Virus record (IMG/VR): IMGVR_UViG_3300020162_001010
Span: 1-42,348 of that record
Reading direction: 5' to 3' (one strand)
Length of the DNA: 42,348 nucleotides
Origin: a virus
Of the stretch, positions 14,672-23,010 are shown piece by piece. A program made the position numbers and the translations under genes. Position 1 is the first letter of the stretch. Each line of letters opens with the position of its first letter. Below the pieces are notes generated by a model, which was not told where the DNA came from, did no database searches, and was given only the letters and a program-made list of their open reading frames with translations.

Positions 14672-16497
14672 TGTTTGGACTGTTCAAGAAGAACAAAGCA
14701 TCGTCAGCGAATAAGCACGCAGCCTTCTCTGCTGTGCTGGACTACGCTTACAACGCTGCAGCCATGAGTTGGCAAAACATGTTTGGCATTCTGAAGAGCG
14801 AAGACATGTACGCTAGTCAGCCAGACTACGCTTTGAAACTTGCTGCTGTGAAGTGTGCGTTGGACATCTACACAGGTATGACAACGTCTCTGCCGAGACG
14901 CATGTACTCTGTTGAGTCAGGTAGCCTTAAACGCCTGAGAATCATTGACACTACATCACACCCGGCTTCAAGGCTATTCAGCCATTACTTTAACCCTGAT
15001 CTTACATCTGACGATGCTTTGAACATGATCGTCTATGATGTATTGATGGACGGTAACTGTTACTTCCTTCGAGAGTTTGATGCACAAAACAGAACATCAC
15101 GGCTACATTACATTCATCCTTCCAGAATTCCACGACGGAATATCCAGCGTGCTCAGGGTGGTGAAGAACTTGCTACCAATCGAAAGGCTGTAGTCGGGGA
15201 ATTGATTTACCGAGTAGACAGCGGACTGTCTTACCGAGACACAAACACTGAAGCGTTCTACCTGCCAAAAGACAGAATAGTTCACTTCAAAGGTAAAGTG
15301 CTGGATACCGAGTACCATAGAGGTCAGGGCTTTGTCTCGAACTCTAAACGTACTGTTGACATGTATCAGGCGTCTGAAGAGTTTGGCTGGAGGTTCTACA
15401 CCAAAGGCATTGCAACTCAGATGTTCTTGACAACGGACAATCGTCTGGACGCTCAGGTGTTGAAGCGTATTGAGGCAAACTTCACTGATGATCCAGACGC
15501 TCCACTTGAGTCTATCTTTAAGACTCGGGTACTTGAGCAAGGCCTAAAGCCTGTTCACATGGGGATTCCATTCCAGCATCTTCAGTTTATTGAAACCCGA
15601 GCGTTTAGCGTTGAGGATATCGCCCGTGGATTCAATACTCCACCTGCTTTACTGCATAGTTACATGGGCACGAAAGCCGGTGATACGGACTTGGCTCAGG
15701 CTGTGTCTCTATTTGTGCAAACGGGTATCGGACCATTTCTGGATAGGATAGGAAGTCAGTTCAGAACTGAGTTACTCCCACTCCCTTCACAGATGCTGTT
15801 CACGTTCGAGTTTGAGAAGTTGTACCTATACCGAAACGTAATCGACAAATTCTCGTCTTCACTTCGCAATCTGTTTGAGATTGGTATTCTTGACAGGACA
15901 GAGTCGCGTGCATTACTTGGACTGCACATTGACCCGTCTGATGCAGCGTCCAATCCTCGATACGTGCCTGTCAACTTGATGACTGTTGAGCATTCACTTC
16001 TGCTTGAAAAGCAAGCTGAGATTGCTAATCAAACAGCAGAGTCAAATCTTGAAATGTTAGACCTACAGAAAGACAGCCAGCGTAAGACAAATGGCGGAAT
16101 GGTTGACGCTCCTGTAGAGACTCCCGATGCCCCCAATGCTACTTCTGAGTCTGACCTTAACAACGCTCCAAGTTCTGACAACATTGACAAACGACTCCGT
16201 TCTGCAAACAATCAAATTGCTAGAGCATATCTGAACGTGCTCAACGGTTTGAGGCAGTACGAAGCACGAGTATTAGACCAGAAGAAGCAGACACGAACTG
16301 TTGATTACGAAGACGCTGTCAAAGAGTTCTACGCTTCTGACAGTAAGTTCGTTGGTATGCTCAACGACCAACTACTCCCGTGGGATTCATTGTTGAACGG
16401 CGTCACAGACTTCTCTTCCAGATTGATTACCAACTGGATTTCTTCTCAGAAATACCCCGAAGGAATGGAAAATGAGTTACCTCGTAGTGAATCGTAA
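14671..16497 (+). CDS. Portal protein, HK97 type
   Basis: The portal forms the dodecameric ring through which DNA enters and leaves the capsid. The 608-residue protein has family features: YASQPDYALKLAAVKCALDIYTG near the N-terminus, the DVLMDGNCYFL segment, and the wing and clip part with HLQFIETRAFSVEDIARGFNTPP before the C-terminal domain. About 130 residues of polar, helical tail follow, longer than in HK97. It sits between large terminase and protease, the classic order, and overlaps the protease gene by 26 bases. Confidence 0.94.
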   Translation: MFGLFKKNKASSANKHAAFSAVLDYAYNAAAMSWQNMFGILKSEDMYASQPDYALKLAAVKCALDIYTGMTTSLPRRMYSVESGSLKRLRIIDTTSHPASRLFSHYFNPDLTSDDALNMIVYDVLMDGNCYFLREFDAQNRTSRLHYIHPSRIPRRNIQRAQGGEELATNRKAVVGELIYRVDSGLSYRDTNTEAFYLPKDRIVHFKGKVLDTEYHRGQGFVSNSKRTVDMYQASEEFGWRFYTKGIATQMFLTTDNRLDAQVLKRIEANFTDDPDAPLESIFKTRVLEQGLKPVHMGIPFQHLQFIETRAFSVEDIARGFNTPPALLHSYMGTKAGDTDLAQAVSLFVQTGIGPFLDRIGSQFRTELLPLPSQMLFTFEFEKLYLYRNVIDKFSSSLRNLFEIGILDRTESRALLGLHIDPSDAASNPRYVPVNLMTVEHSLLLEKQAEIANQTAESNLEMLDLQKDSQRKTNGGMVDAPVETPDAPNATSESDLNNAPSSDNIDKRLRSANNQIARAYLNVLNGLRQYEARVLDQKKQTRTVDYEDAVKEFYASDSKFVGMLNDQLLPWDSLLNGVTDFSSRLITNWISSQKYPEGMENELPRSES

Positions 16498-17188
16498 GCC
16501 ACTTGGTTCTGGTGACCGAGTGCTGGAAGCAAGAGTCGCATTCAACAGTAGCAATGAACTAATGATCTACGACGACATCATGCCTTTCAAAATGTATTCT
16601 GAAGACACTGCTGTTACTCCCAGCGATGTATTGAACTTCATGAAAGACGCACCTGCAGACCTCACAGTGCGAATCAACTCTTCAGGAGGTGAAGTGGGTT
16701 CTGCTCTTGCAATCTACAACAGACTGCTTGAACATCCCGGCAAAGTGACCACTATTGTAGATGGTTACGCATTCAGCAGTGCCGGATGGGTGGCTCTGGC
16801 AGGTAGTGATCGCCAGATCTGTAACGGCGGTCTGTTCATGATGCACAACCCTTACATGTATGAAAAGATCGACAGCGAATCTTCTGCTCAGAATGCTTTG
16901 AATCGGTGGAAGTCTCACCGAGACTCTATCGTGAATATCTTCACCTCCAGAACTTCAATGACGGCTGAAGACGTTCAGAACCTGATGTCTAAAGAAACTT
17001 ACTTGTCTGCTCAGGAGTCTGTTGAGAAAGGGCTGTTCAACTCTGTACGTAATATGAAACCTGAAACGGCCATGCTTAACTCTCTGAGTATTCCCAAGGA
17101 AGCACTCAACAAAGCACACATGGAACGCCCGGATTTGAAGTCATTAAAGCTGCGTACCCTAAACTTGAGAAAAAATAGTCACATTTGA
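16472..17188 (+). CDS. ClpP-like prohead protease
   Basis: This serine protease probably trims capsid proteins during head maturation. The 238-residue S14-type fold shows VRINSSGGEV (66-75), the catalytic Ser102 in YAFSSAGWVALAG, His125 in FMMHNP, and MSKETYLSAQESVEKGL, which carries the third acidic site. Its start lies within the portal gene with AAGGA upstream, so translation is coupled. It is followed by a 110-base gap with a promoter-like site and then the capsid gene. Confidence 0.92.
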   Translation: MSYLVVNRKPLGSGDRVLEARVAFNSSNELMIYDDIMPFKMYSEDTAVTPSDVLNFMKDAPADLTVRINSSGGEVGSALAIYNRLLEHPGKVTTIVDGYAFSSAGWVALAGSDRQICNGGLFMMHNPYMYEKIDSESSAQNALNRWKSHRDSIVNIFTSRTSMTAEDVQNLMSKETYLSAQESVEKGLFNSVRNMKPETAMLNSLSIPKEALNKAHMERPDLKSLKLRTLNLRKNSHI

Positions 17189-17189
17189 A

Positions 17190-17218
17190 TTGACTATACA
17201 ATCAAACTGTTGTAGTCT
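17190..17218 (+). promoter_or_regulatory. Weak candidate promoter before the capsid gene
   Basis: TTGACT (17190-17195) and TAGTCT (17213-17218) are 17 bases apart, in the 110-base gap between protease and capsid. A strong extra promoter would suit the highly made capsid protein. The -10 match is poor, so this is tentative. Confidence 0.3.
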
Positions 17219-17298
17219 TTTACCGTACTGATAAGGCTCTGCTGAAAGCAACGCATACAGGCAAGCCAGTAGTTTGCTTAACAATTCAGGAGTTGACA

Positions 17299-18768
17299 AT
17301 GTTTTTTCAGAGCCTTTCTGCTGCATTCCTTGCAGCCGCAGTTTTCAATGACACTGCAGTAAAGAATACAGACATCGGTAGATTCACCGTCAATCAGTTA
17401 CAGGACGAGCGTACTCGCTTGCTTACTGTCACTGAGGCATTCGATGCCAAAGGTGACAAGATTACTGATGCAGAGACTGCCCAGTATTCTGAAGCAGTTG
17501 ACCGTCTTGAAGTAGTTGTGAACGCAATCGGTAAGACCGCTGTAGGTCTTGCAGAACGACGCAACTCGCTTATGGCGATGAATCGAATCTCCACTGCTAC
17601 AAGCGGCCTTGTAGTTGACCTGTCAAAAGGAATCAGCACAAAGCCAGCATGGGATGAAGACAAGGACAAGTACGGCTTTCGCGACCAGAAAGATTACTTG
17701 AATGCAGTTGTCAATCTGTACCGAGATCGTAACCCAGACAACGCAGACGCTCGCTTGAAGCGTATGGTTAAGGACGCTGTCGGCAACGATGAATTCAGCA
17801 AAGCAAGCTGGGAAACACAGGGCCTGATGGTTCCTCGTGGATTCATCAATACCGTCATGCAGTTGGAACCAGAGGCTGACCAGTTCACTTCCTTGATGAC
17901 TCGCATTCCAATGTCTGCTCCAGTAGTTGACATTCCTTGCCGAGTTGACAAAGACCACCGAACCAGTGTTACTGGCGGTTTCAATGTTTACCGTGGTAAG
18001 GAAACTCAGGCACCAAACTTCTCCAAGAACGCTATGGAGTTGGTGACTCTGAAAGCCCATGAGTTGAACGGTGCATCTGCTGTAACCAATCAGCTTATGT
18101 CTGACAGTCCAATCTCTATTGCTTCTCTGATCGACGCTGGTCTTCGACAGGAAGCCCGTTCTTACCGTATGGACGAGTTCCTTAACGGTAACGGTGTTGG
18201 ACGCCCTCTCGGATGCTTGAACTCTTCAAACCCCGCCCTGATTAGCGTGCTGCGAGAAGTCGGTCAGACTAATGCTGACGTACTTAACGGCATGAACATC
18301 GTTAAGATGCGTCAGCGAGTATGGGGCTACGAGAACGCTGTTTGGAAGTGCTCTCTCGACCTATACCCCTTGATCTTCAAGCTGTGCATTGAATCCCCCA
18401 ACAATGCTGGCGTAATCAAGCTGTTCGTCCCTGGAGTTGCAGGCAACACCCCTGACACTCTTCTGGGTCGTCCGCTGATCTGGACAGAGTACATGAACGG
18501 TATAATTGCTGGTCAGGACGGAAACCAAATCTCTGAATGGAATGACAACTTCATTGCTTGCGTAAATCCAACTCAGATGCTGTACGGTGAACGTGGGACT
18601 GCAAACCTGACTCGGTCTATTCATGTACGATTCCTTGAACGTGAAGAAGTATTCTTGTTCACGAGTTTTGACGACGCTCGCCCTTGGTGGAAGTCAACAT
18701 TCCAGCCGAAGAATGGTGGTCTGACACAGTCCCCATTCGTTGTGTTGAGCAAGACTGCTGCTACGTAG
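17299..18768 (+). CDS. Major capsid protein, HK97 fold
   Basis: The 489-residue protein has an N-terminal helical region (about 1-150) that acts as a delta/scaffold-like domain in relatives and would be cut by the protease. The HK97-fold core starts around GLMVPRGFINTVM, with MSAPVVDIPC, then ELVTLKAHELNGASAVTNQLMSD and LGRPLIWTEYM as family landmarks. The C-terminus contains ERGTANLTRSIHVRF, the P-domain/A-domain end. ATG 17299 follows AGGAG by 7 bases. It is the expected partner of the portal and protease just upstream. Confidence 0.93.
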   Translation: MFFQSLSAAFLAAAVFNDTAVKNTDIGRFTVNQLQDERTRLLTVTEAFDAKGDKITDAETAQYSEAVDRLEVVVNAIGKTAVGLAERRNSLMAMNRISTATSGLVVDLSKGISTKPAWDEDKDKYGFRDQKDYLNAVVNLYRDRNPDNADARLKRMVKDAVGNDEFSKASWETQGLMVPRGFINTVMQLEPEADQFTSLMTRIPMSAPVVDIPCRVDKDHRTSVTGGFNVYRGKETQAPNFSKNAMELVTLKAHELNGASAVTNQLMSDSPISIASLIDAGLRQEARSYRMDEFLNGNGVGRPLGCLNSSNPALISVLREVGQTNADVLNGMNIVKMRQRVWGYENAVWKCSLDLYPLIFKLCIESPNNAGVIKLFVPGVAGNTPDTLLGRPLIWTEYMNGIIAGQDGNQISEWNDNFIACVNPTQMLYGERGTANLTRSIHVRFLEREEVFLFTSFDDARPWWKSTFQPKNGGLTQSPFVVLSKTAAT

Positions 18769-18780
18769 TACGTGCCGGTT

Positions 18781-18820
18781 GAGGGCCGGGTAGGCTTTTC
18801 TTTTCAACTACCCGGCCCTC
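18781..18820 (+). terminator. Strong hairpin after the capsid gene
   Basis: A perfect 13-bp inverted repeat (GAGGGCCGGGTAG at 18781-18793 and its complement at 18808-18820) encloses a 14-nt pyrimidine-rich loop. There is no T-run after it, so it may stabilise the capsid mRNA 3' end or attenuate transcription rather than end it fully. Confidence 0.6.
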
Positions 18821-18861
18821 GCTAAAGCTGATTACTTTCACTCATTCAAGGAGTTATTGAT

Positions 18862-19293
18862 ATGGCTGTTCAGAAGTTTAACCACCTTTCCAGCAAGTAC
18901 CTTGTACGGGCACTTGGCAGTCTCACAATGACAGGAAGCATCGCAAACGCTTATGTCGTTACAGAGATCTCTGACAAAGGTGAAATTGTAATCAATGACG
19001 CATCTCTGACTGGGAACCTGACTGTCACCATTGCAGGATCTACCGCTGCTGACGGTACCTCAGGCTTCACTGTCATTAAGACTGCTGTGTTTGCATCCGC
19101 AACAACCAACTGTGCCTTTGAGTATGACTCTGAAGAACTGTCGTACGCTGAAGATGCCGCTGGTGTTAAGTTCAAATCTGTTGTGTTCCGACTGACTGGA
19201 ACCAACACGAATACGCTCAAGGCTGCTGTACTTGTACTCCCGCTGCATCGCAGGGCGAATCTGACGGCGACGGGTACTGCTACGATCTCTTGA
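18862..19293 (+). CDS. Putative head decoration or minor virion protein
   Basis: The 143-residue beta-rich, Thr/Ala/Val-rich protein starts MAVQKFNHLSSKYLVRALGS. Strand repeats such as GEIVINDASLTGNLTVTIAG suggest a compact beta fold. No family is recognised. It lies alone between the capsid hairpin and a terminator, with its own ribosome site (AAGGAG about 9 bases before the ATG), as expected for a protein made at high level. Position right after the capsid gene suggests a capsid-stabilising or decoration role. Confidence 0.65.
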   Translation: MAVQKFNHLSSKYLVRALGSLTMTGSIANAYVVTEISDKGEIVINDASLTGNLTVTIAGSTAADGTSGFTVIKTAVFASATTNCAFEYDSEELSYAEDAAGVKFKSVVFRLTGTNTNTLKAAVLVLPLHRRANLTATGTATIS

Positions 19294-19428
19294 CGTGTCC
19301 CTGGGGATTCAGGCATTGCGATCCATGTAAGTCCTGTTTCCCGAATACAACGCACCCGATAGACCTCTACTGTCAACGTAAACAGAATGTTAATTCGATC
19401 GGGTAGTCTTCCGCTCCGGCGGCAACAG

Positions 19429-19470
19429 CCACAGTATAGTTCCGGGGGTAACTATGCTGTGGTTTGTTTT
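19429..19470 (+). terminator. Rho-independent terminator
   Basis: CCACAGTATAGTT (19429-19441) pairs with AACTATGCTGTGG (19450-19462), 13 bp with one G-U pair, around an 8-nt loop and followed by TTTGTTTT. It ends the capsid/decoration transcript; the rest of the 190-base gap (19294-19483) shows nothing else clear. Confidence 0.85.
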
Positions 19471-19483
19471 AGGGGGTCTTTCA

Positions 19484-20146
19484 ATGCCGATGTACGTTGA
19501 CCTGTCGCAAGAGTCCGCCCTGTCTACAATCGTCAACGATGGCCTGTTGAAGTCTGTTAAGCAGAATCTTGGATTCGACCCAGAGACTCCTGCTTCAGAC
19601 ATTCCGGTGAATATCGAAGATCTGCTCCACGAGTGCATCTCCATCTGCGAGAAAGAACAGTGGAGGTTCATTCTACGAAAGCCTGTCACCCTCAGTCTTC
19701 CATACGAAGCCTTCCTCAATCGAGATCGACTGTTCTTTCTACCCTTTGGAAGAACTACATCCGTATCGGCTTTCACGTATGCAAAGACTGATGGCACCAC
19801 AGGTTCAGTGCTATCAACAGCGTACACGCTTTACACTCACGAACCAAGTAAGTTGTGGTGTATCGACTGGACTTCTGTTTTCCAGAACATTGCAGACGAT
19901 CAGCCTTACCCTATAACGCTGACGTACACCACTGGCTATTCTTCTACCTCAGAAGTTCCCAAGCCCACACTAAGAGCCTTGAAGATTCTGGCGTACCATT
20001 TGTTTGAATACCGGGATGCAATCTCTGATGGCTCTGTGAGTGAGTTGCCTCAGGGCTACTGTCAGTTACGTGACCTCAGCTTGCTGAACGACCACAGGGC
20101 TATCAAGTACATCGTGGATGATTGGACGAAAGTGAGTCGCGGATGA
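19484..20146 (+). CDS. Head-tail connector, gp6/gp8-like
   Basis: The 220-residue protein shows IEDLLHECISICEKEQWRFILRKPVTLSLP, then LPFGRTTSV, then FTYAKTDG, and a helical C-terminus, the usual layout of phiE125 gp8 / HK97 gp6-type adaptors that bind beneath the portal. An in-frame ATG at 19454 lies within the terminator stem; ATG 19484 with AGGGGG upstream is preferred. It overlaps the next adaptor gene by four bases. Confidence 0.8.
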   Translation: MPMYVDLSQESALSTIVNDGLLKSVKQNLGFDPETPASDIPVNIEDLLHECISICEKEQWRFILRKPVTLSLPYEAFLNRDRLFFLPFGRTTSVSAFTYAKTDGTTGSVLSTAYTLYTHEPSKLWCIDWTSVFQNIADDQPYPITLTYTTGYSSTSEVPKPTLRALKILAYHLFEYRDAISDGSVSELPQGYCQLRDLSLLNDHRAIKYIVDDWTKVSRG

Positions 20147-20538
20147 ACAAGTACAACCGCCGCTCAAGGCCGAACCTGAGACATACAGTTGAGTTCTGGA
20201 TTCCTTCGACAGAGCCGGGACCATCTGGAGAATTGAAACAAGAATACATCACTCATTACAGGGGTCCATTCAGTATGGAAACCCCAAAGACTCCTGTTGA
20301 ACTTGGTGACTCAGGTAGAATTCAAAACGAACAATCGTTTACTCTCATAGGTCAATGGTCCAAGACTGCCATGTCTGTTACTGCTGGCATGTTTGCTGTA
20401 ATCCCTTCGTTACAAAAGGTGTATGCCGTTCACGGTAACGCAACAGATCCATGGGGTGACAGAAGAAAAGTTCACATTCGAATTGTGGACAACATAACCC
20501 AACCTACCACCATTCAAATTCTGAATACGATGTACTGA
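20143..20538 (+). CDS. Head-tail adaptor (head closure) protein
   Basis: The 131-residue protein has the typical head-tail adaptor pattern: a short N-terminus, RHTVEFWIPSTE, then ITHYRGPFSMETPKTPVE, and a strand-rich C-terminus with YAVHGNATDPWGDRRKVHIRI. It would seal the head and provide the tail attachment surface. It overlaps genes at both sides by one to four bases, so it is part of the connector operon. The start at 20143 is chosen over the more upstream frame because it gives the family N-terminus. Confidence 0.8.
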   Translation: MNKYNRRSRPNLRHTVEFWIPSTEPGPSGELKQEYITHYRGPFSMETPKTPVELGDSGRIQNEQSFTLIGQWSKTAMSVTAGMFAVIPSLQKVYAVHGNATDPWGDRRKVHIRIVDNITQPTTIQILNTMY

Positions 20539-21164
20539 TGGCCACAGGCACAGTCAGAGTTGCTTTCGATATCCCTCCTGACTTAGAACAAGGCTTCAAG
20601 CAGTTTACGGAGAGGGTACGTAAGCACGTTGTTAAACAGTCAATACGCTCTGCCATTAGACCAGCAAGGACTGTCCTTCGAGCACGATTGATGGGGCTTA
20701 GCAGTGTGTCTGCTCAATCAACAGGGGCGTCTATGCGTGCTGTTGATACAAAGGTGAAGCAGTCAAAGATCAATCCCACACGCTTTTACGGACTCGTAGG
20801 CGTCAATAAAAAGTACATGGAAGCTTTGGTACCTGAAGCCTCTCCAGTGTTTCCTAACGCGATTCAGAGGCAGGTATCGGCAGGTGTGTTTACAGGTGTA
20901 AACAGGAAGACTGGACAAGCCTTATACGCAAAACGGTTCAAACGTGGAGATGTCCAAAACCGTGCAAGACGCAGATACGGATTACGTAAGCGAATACCAA
21001 ACAAGTACTGGCACCTGTCTGAGAAAGGATTCAGACACGCTAAAAGCGGGTACGTATTCCCAGGGCACAACTTAATCGAAGAAGTAGCTGCTCAGACAAA
21101 AGAAGAGTGCGTTAGAATCTTCATTGACACGTTCAGAAAACATTTCAAGAATGCAATCAAATGA
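20538..21164 (+). CDS. HK97 gp10-like minor tail/neck protein
   Basis: In this 208-residue protein the N-terminal part contains VRVAFDIPPDLEQGFKQF and SIRSAIRPARTVLRARL, typical of HK97 gp10-type proteins. The centre holds many Arg/Lys residues (KRFKRGDVQNRARRRYGLRK), longer and more basic than usual. The C-terminus has GYVFPGHNLIEEVAAQ. The family acts at the tail-head interface. The ATG overlaps the preceding stop by one base. Confidence 0.78.
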   Translation: MATGTVRVAFDIPPDLEQGFKQFTERVRKHVVKQSIRSAIRPARTVLRARLMGLSSVSAQSTGASMRAVDTKVKQSKINPTRFYGLVGVNKKYMEALVPEASPVFPNAIQRQVSAGVFTGVNRKTGQALYAKRFKRGDVQNRARRRYGLRKRIPNKYWHLSEKGFRHAKSGYVFPGHNLIEEVAAQTKEECVRIFIDTFRKHFKNAIK

Positions 21165-21622
21165 GCGGCCCATACAACCTTGATGTTGGATTGCAGAAAC
21201 TGATATCCGGTGCTACGTCTGCACCTGTTTACAAGTCCCAATTTCTTCCCTCAGAAGATCTCAAGGCGACTCCAAACGGGTACATATTCTGGGATGCTCC
21301 AGATATTGAACCCATTGTCTCTTCTGAAGGATTTGCCTCCCCGTCAGGCAATGAGTCTATAACATTTTCGCTTGACGTAGCCTGTGTTGCATACGACAAT
21401 GCGAAGCGTAAAGCACTAGCGACAAGTGTTCTAAACGTTCTACAGCCAACGGTAAGTGGACGCCGAACATTTCTTACCTCCTACAACGTTGCTGGTACTG
21501 GGGTGTTCATTCAATACCTGAGAATGATATCCACAAATGAATCGGGTATTCTTAAAACAGGACAGGCTAATCCAGATATCATGATGCTGGTACTGTCATT
21601 CACAGGCAAAGCAACCTGCTAA
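21161..21622 (+). CDS. Putative tail terminator/completion protein
   Basis: The 153-residue protein starts with LDVGLQKLISGATSAPVYKSQ, and the later strands (ESITFSLDVACVAYD, then a helix and MMLVLSFTGKA) fit the small alpha/beta proteins that cap the tail tube. Position between the gp10-like protein and the major tail protein is exactly where this gene normally lies. Sequence alone does not prove the family. Confidence 0.65.
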   Translation: MSGPYNLDVGLQKLISGATSAPVYKSQFLPSEDLKATPNGYIFWDAPDIEPIVSSEGFASPSGNESITFSLDVACVAYDNAKRKALATSVLNVLQPTVSGRRTFLTSYNVAGTGVFIQYLRMISTNESGILKTGQANPDIMMLVLSFTGKATC

Positions 21623-21633
21623 GGAGATGTTCA

Positions 21634-22149
21634 GTGTCAAATCGAGATACGTCCAGAATCAAAATTAAATTTTTCTCTCAGACCACAGCCCCTACCGGCA
21701 CAGGTCCAGCCCTTGATGCAGTTACTGCAGGATCAGACACATACGCATGTGTTACAGACGGTCCAAACTGGTCAGGGTTTGCCCGTGGTGACGTTGAAAC
21801 AACCTGCTCAAATACCACACTGGATGCGTGGGGTAACTTGATTCGAAGTTTCAAGCCCGGTAAGATTATCGACATGGGCACCATGACGATCACCGTTGAC
21901 TGGGACCCTCTAAACGTAAACGGTGGACGAGAGTGGGCAGCTTTCTTCGACGGACGAAGCGGTACTTTGTTGATTGAATTCCCAGCAGAATCTGGAGAAA
22001 CAAAAGGCCCTATCTTAAGTGTTCCGGGTTACTGCAACAAATTCACTCCTCAAGGTACTGTTTTGTCCGAAGGAGATGGGTCACGATTAACTGCTGAACT
22101 TGTATGGAAAATTGCTGGAGCAATAAGCATCACCGCTCCAACAGTGTAG
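21634..22149 (+). CDS. Major tail (tube) protein
   Basis: The 171-residue beta-rich protein has segments such as DTSRIKIKFFSQ, then DMGTMTITVDWDPLN, and AELVWKIAGAISI. It begins at GTG with AAGGAG seven bases upstream, a strong ribosome site that suits a highly made structural protein. A weak hairpin (22164-22192) and then the tail chaperone genes follow, the expected order for the tail tube subunit. Assignment is mainly by position and fold-like pattern. Confidence 0.78.
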   Translation: MSNRDTSRIKIKFFSQTTAPTGTGPALDAVTAGSDTYACVTDGPNWSGFARGDVETTCSNTTLDAWGNLIRSFKPGKIIDMGTMTITVDWDPLNVNGGREWAAFFDGRSGTLLIEFPAESGETKGPILSVPGYCNKFTPQGTVLSEGDGSRLTAELVWKIAGAISITAPTV

Positions 22150-22163
22150 TGTGCTCTGTAACT

Positions 22164-22192
22164 GAGAGCATCCGTGAATAGCGGGTGCTCTC
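22164..22192 (+). terminator. Hairpin after the major tail protein
   Basis: GAGAGCATCC (22164-22173) pairs with GGGTGCTCTC (22183-22192), 10 bp with one G-U pair. Only a short TT follows, so it may be a partial terminator or an mRNA-stability element that lowers expression of the tail chaperones downstream. Confidence 0.5.
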
Positions 22193-22219
22193 TTCACCCC
22201 CTAGTACTTGGATTAAACA

Positions 22220-22666
22220 ATGGCCTTGATGTTTGCAAAACCAAAGTCTGTTCCCCTCCCCGGATGTGAAAGTGGGTTCCTTGTAGAACCGACCGTGGGC
22301 ACCATTTCAACATTCGTAAGTAAGTTGAATGAGTTCCCAAAGATCAAAGAAGACCAGATCGACGCTCGGTACTTTGCTGGTCTTCGAGCATTGATATGTC
22401 TCTACTCCAGAAACTCTCAAGGGGACTTGGTTCCGTTTGTTACTGAACTTGCCAATAGCCTGAATGACTGCAATTCTAATGAGTGGATGTTCAGGTACTC
22501 AGAAACAGACACTGTAAGTCAAGTACTAGACGCTTTTGACGTTACAGACATGATGAAGTTGATTGATCACTTCCTAAACCAGATCACAGCATCACAGATG
22601 GAAGAAATCAATATCCTCATTAAAACCAAAGTCTGGGTTGATAAAGTACCCGACGAAAAAAACTGA
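22220..22666 (+). CDS. Tail assembly chaperone, short form (gpG-like)
   Basis: The 148-residue helical protein lies between the major tail and tape measure genes, the standard place for the tail assembly chaperone. It would bind the tape measure and tail subunits during assembly and not remain in the virion. It ends in DEKN-stop directly after the slippery heptamer at 22657-22663, which allows a longer fusion protein. Confidence 0.85.
   Translation: MALMFAKPKSVPLPGCESGFLVEPTVGTISTFVSKLNEFPKIKEDQIDARYFAGLRALICLYSRNSQGDLVPFVTELANSLNDCNSNEWMFRYSETDTVSQVLDAFDVTDMMKLIDHFLNQITASQMEEINILIKTKVWVDKVPDEKN
22657..22663 (+). promoter_or_regulatory. -1 ribosomal frameshift site (A AAA AAC)
   Basis: In the frame of the chaperone the codons are GAA AAA AAC TGA, so the classic X XXY YYZ heptamer sits right before the stop. 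Slipping by -1 opens the frame 22663-23010 without interruption. The codon after the slip is CTG. A GC-rich pairing may exist downstream (CCCGGC with GCCG), not modelled. Confidence 0.85.
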
Positions 22667-23010
22667 TTCAACCCGGCAGTCACTCTTGGTTTGTACTGTT
22701 CCTGTGTAGCCGCTGGGGAAAGACAAAGTCTGAAATCGAGTCTATGCCTTACTCAGAATTCTCTGAGCACAAATGGTTCTGGGAGAACTTCAAGTGGGGA
22801 ATGGTAGACGATCTCATGTCTATCAGTATCGTCAACTACATGAAAGCTAAAGGCTCTAAAGCCGTGCTGAATCCATGGATGGTGAAGCAATGGACACTCC
22901 AGAAAGACTACACTTACCGTTGCTCTAAACTGATCATTAAACCCGTTGCGGCTATCCGTAGCGGGTTTATGGCTATGGTAAACGCAATAAAGGGACAGAC
23001 AAATGGCTGA
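22663..23010 (+). CDS. Frameshift extension of the tail chaperone (gpT-like domain)
   Basis: Read in the -1 frame from the slippery site, this adds 115 residues to give a fusion of about 263 residues. The first part (SRWGKTKSEIESMPYSEF) is in the same frame as a possible internal ATG at 22744 and matches the kind of segment seen in the T half of lambda-like G/GT proteins. It overlaps the tape measure start by eight bases. The fusion would recruit tail tube subunits to the tape measure. Confidence 0.82.
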   Translation: MIQPGSHSWFVLFLCSRWGKTKSEIESMPYSEFSEHKWFWENFKWGMVDDLMSISIVNYMKAKGSKAVLNPWMVKQWTLQKDYTYRCSKLIIKPVAAIRSGFMAMVNAIKGQTNG

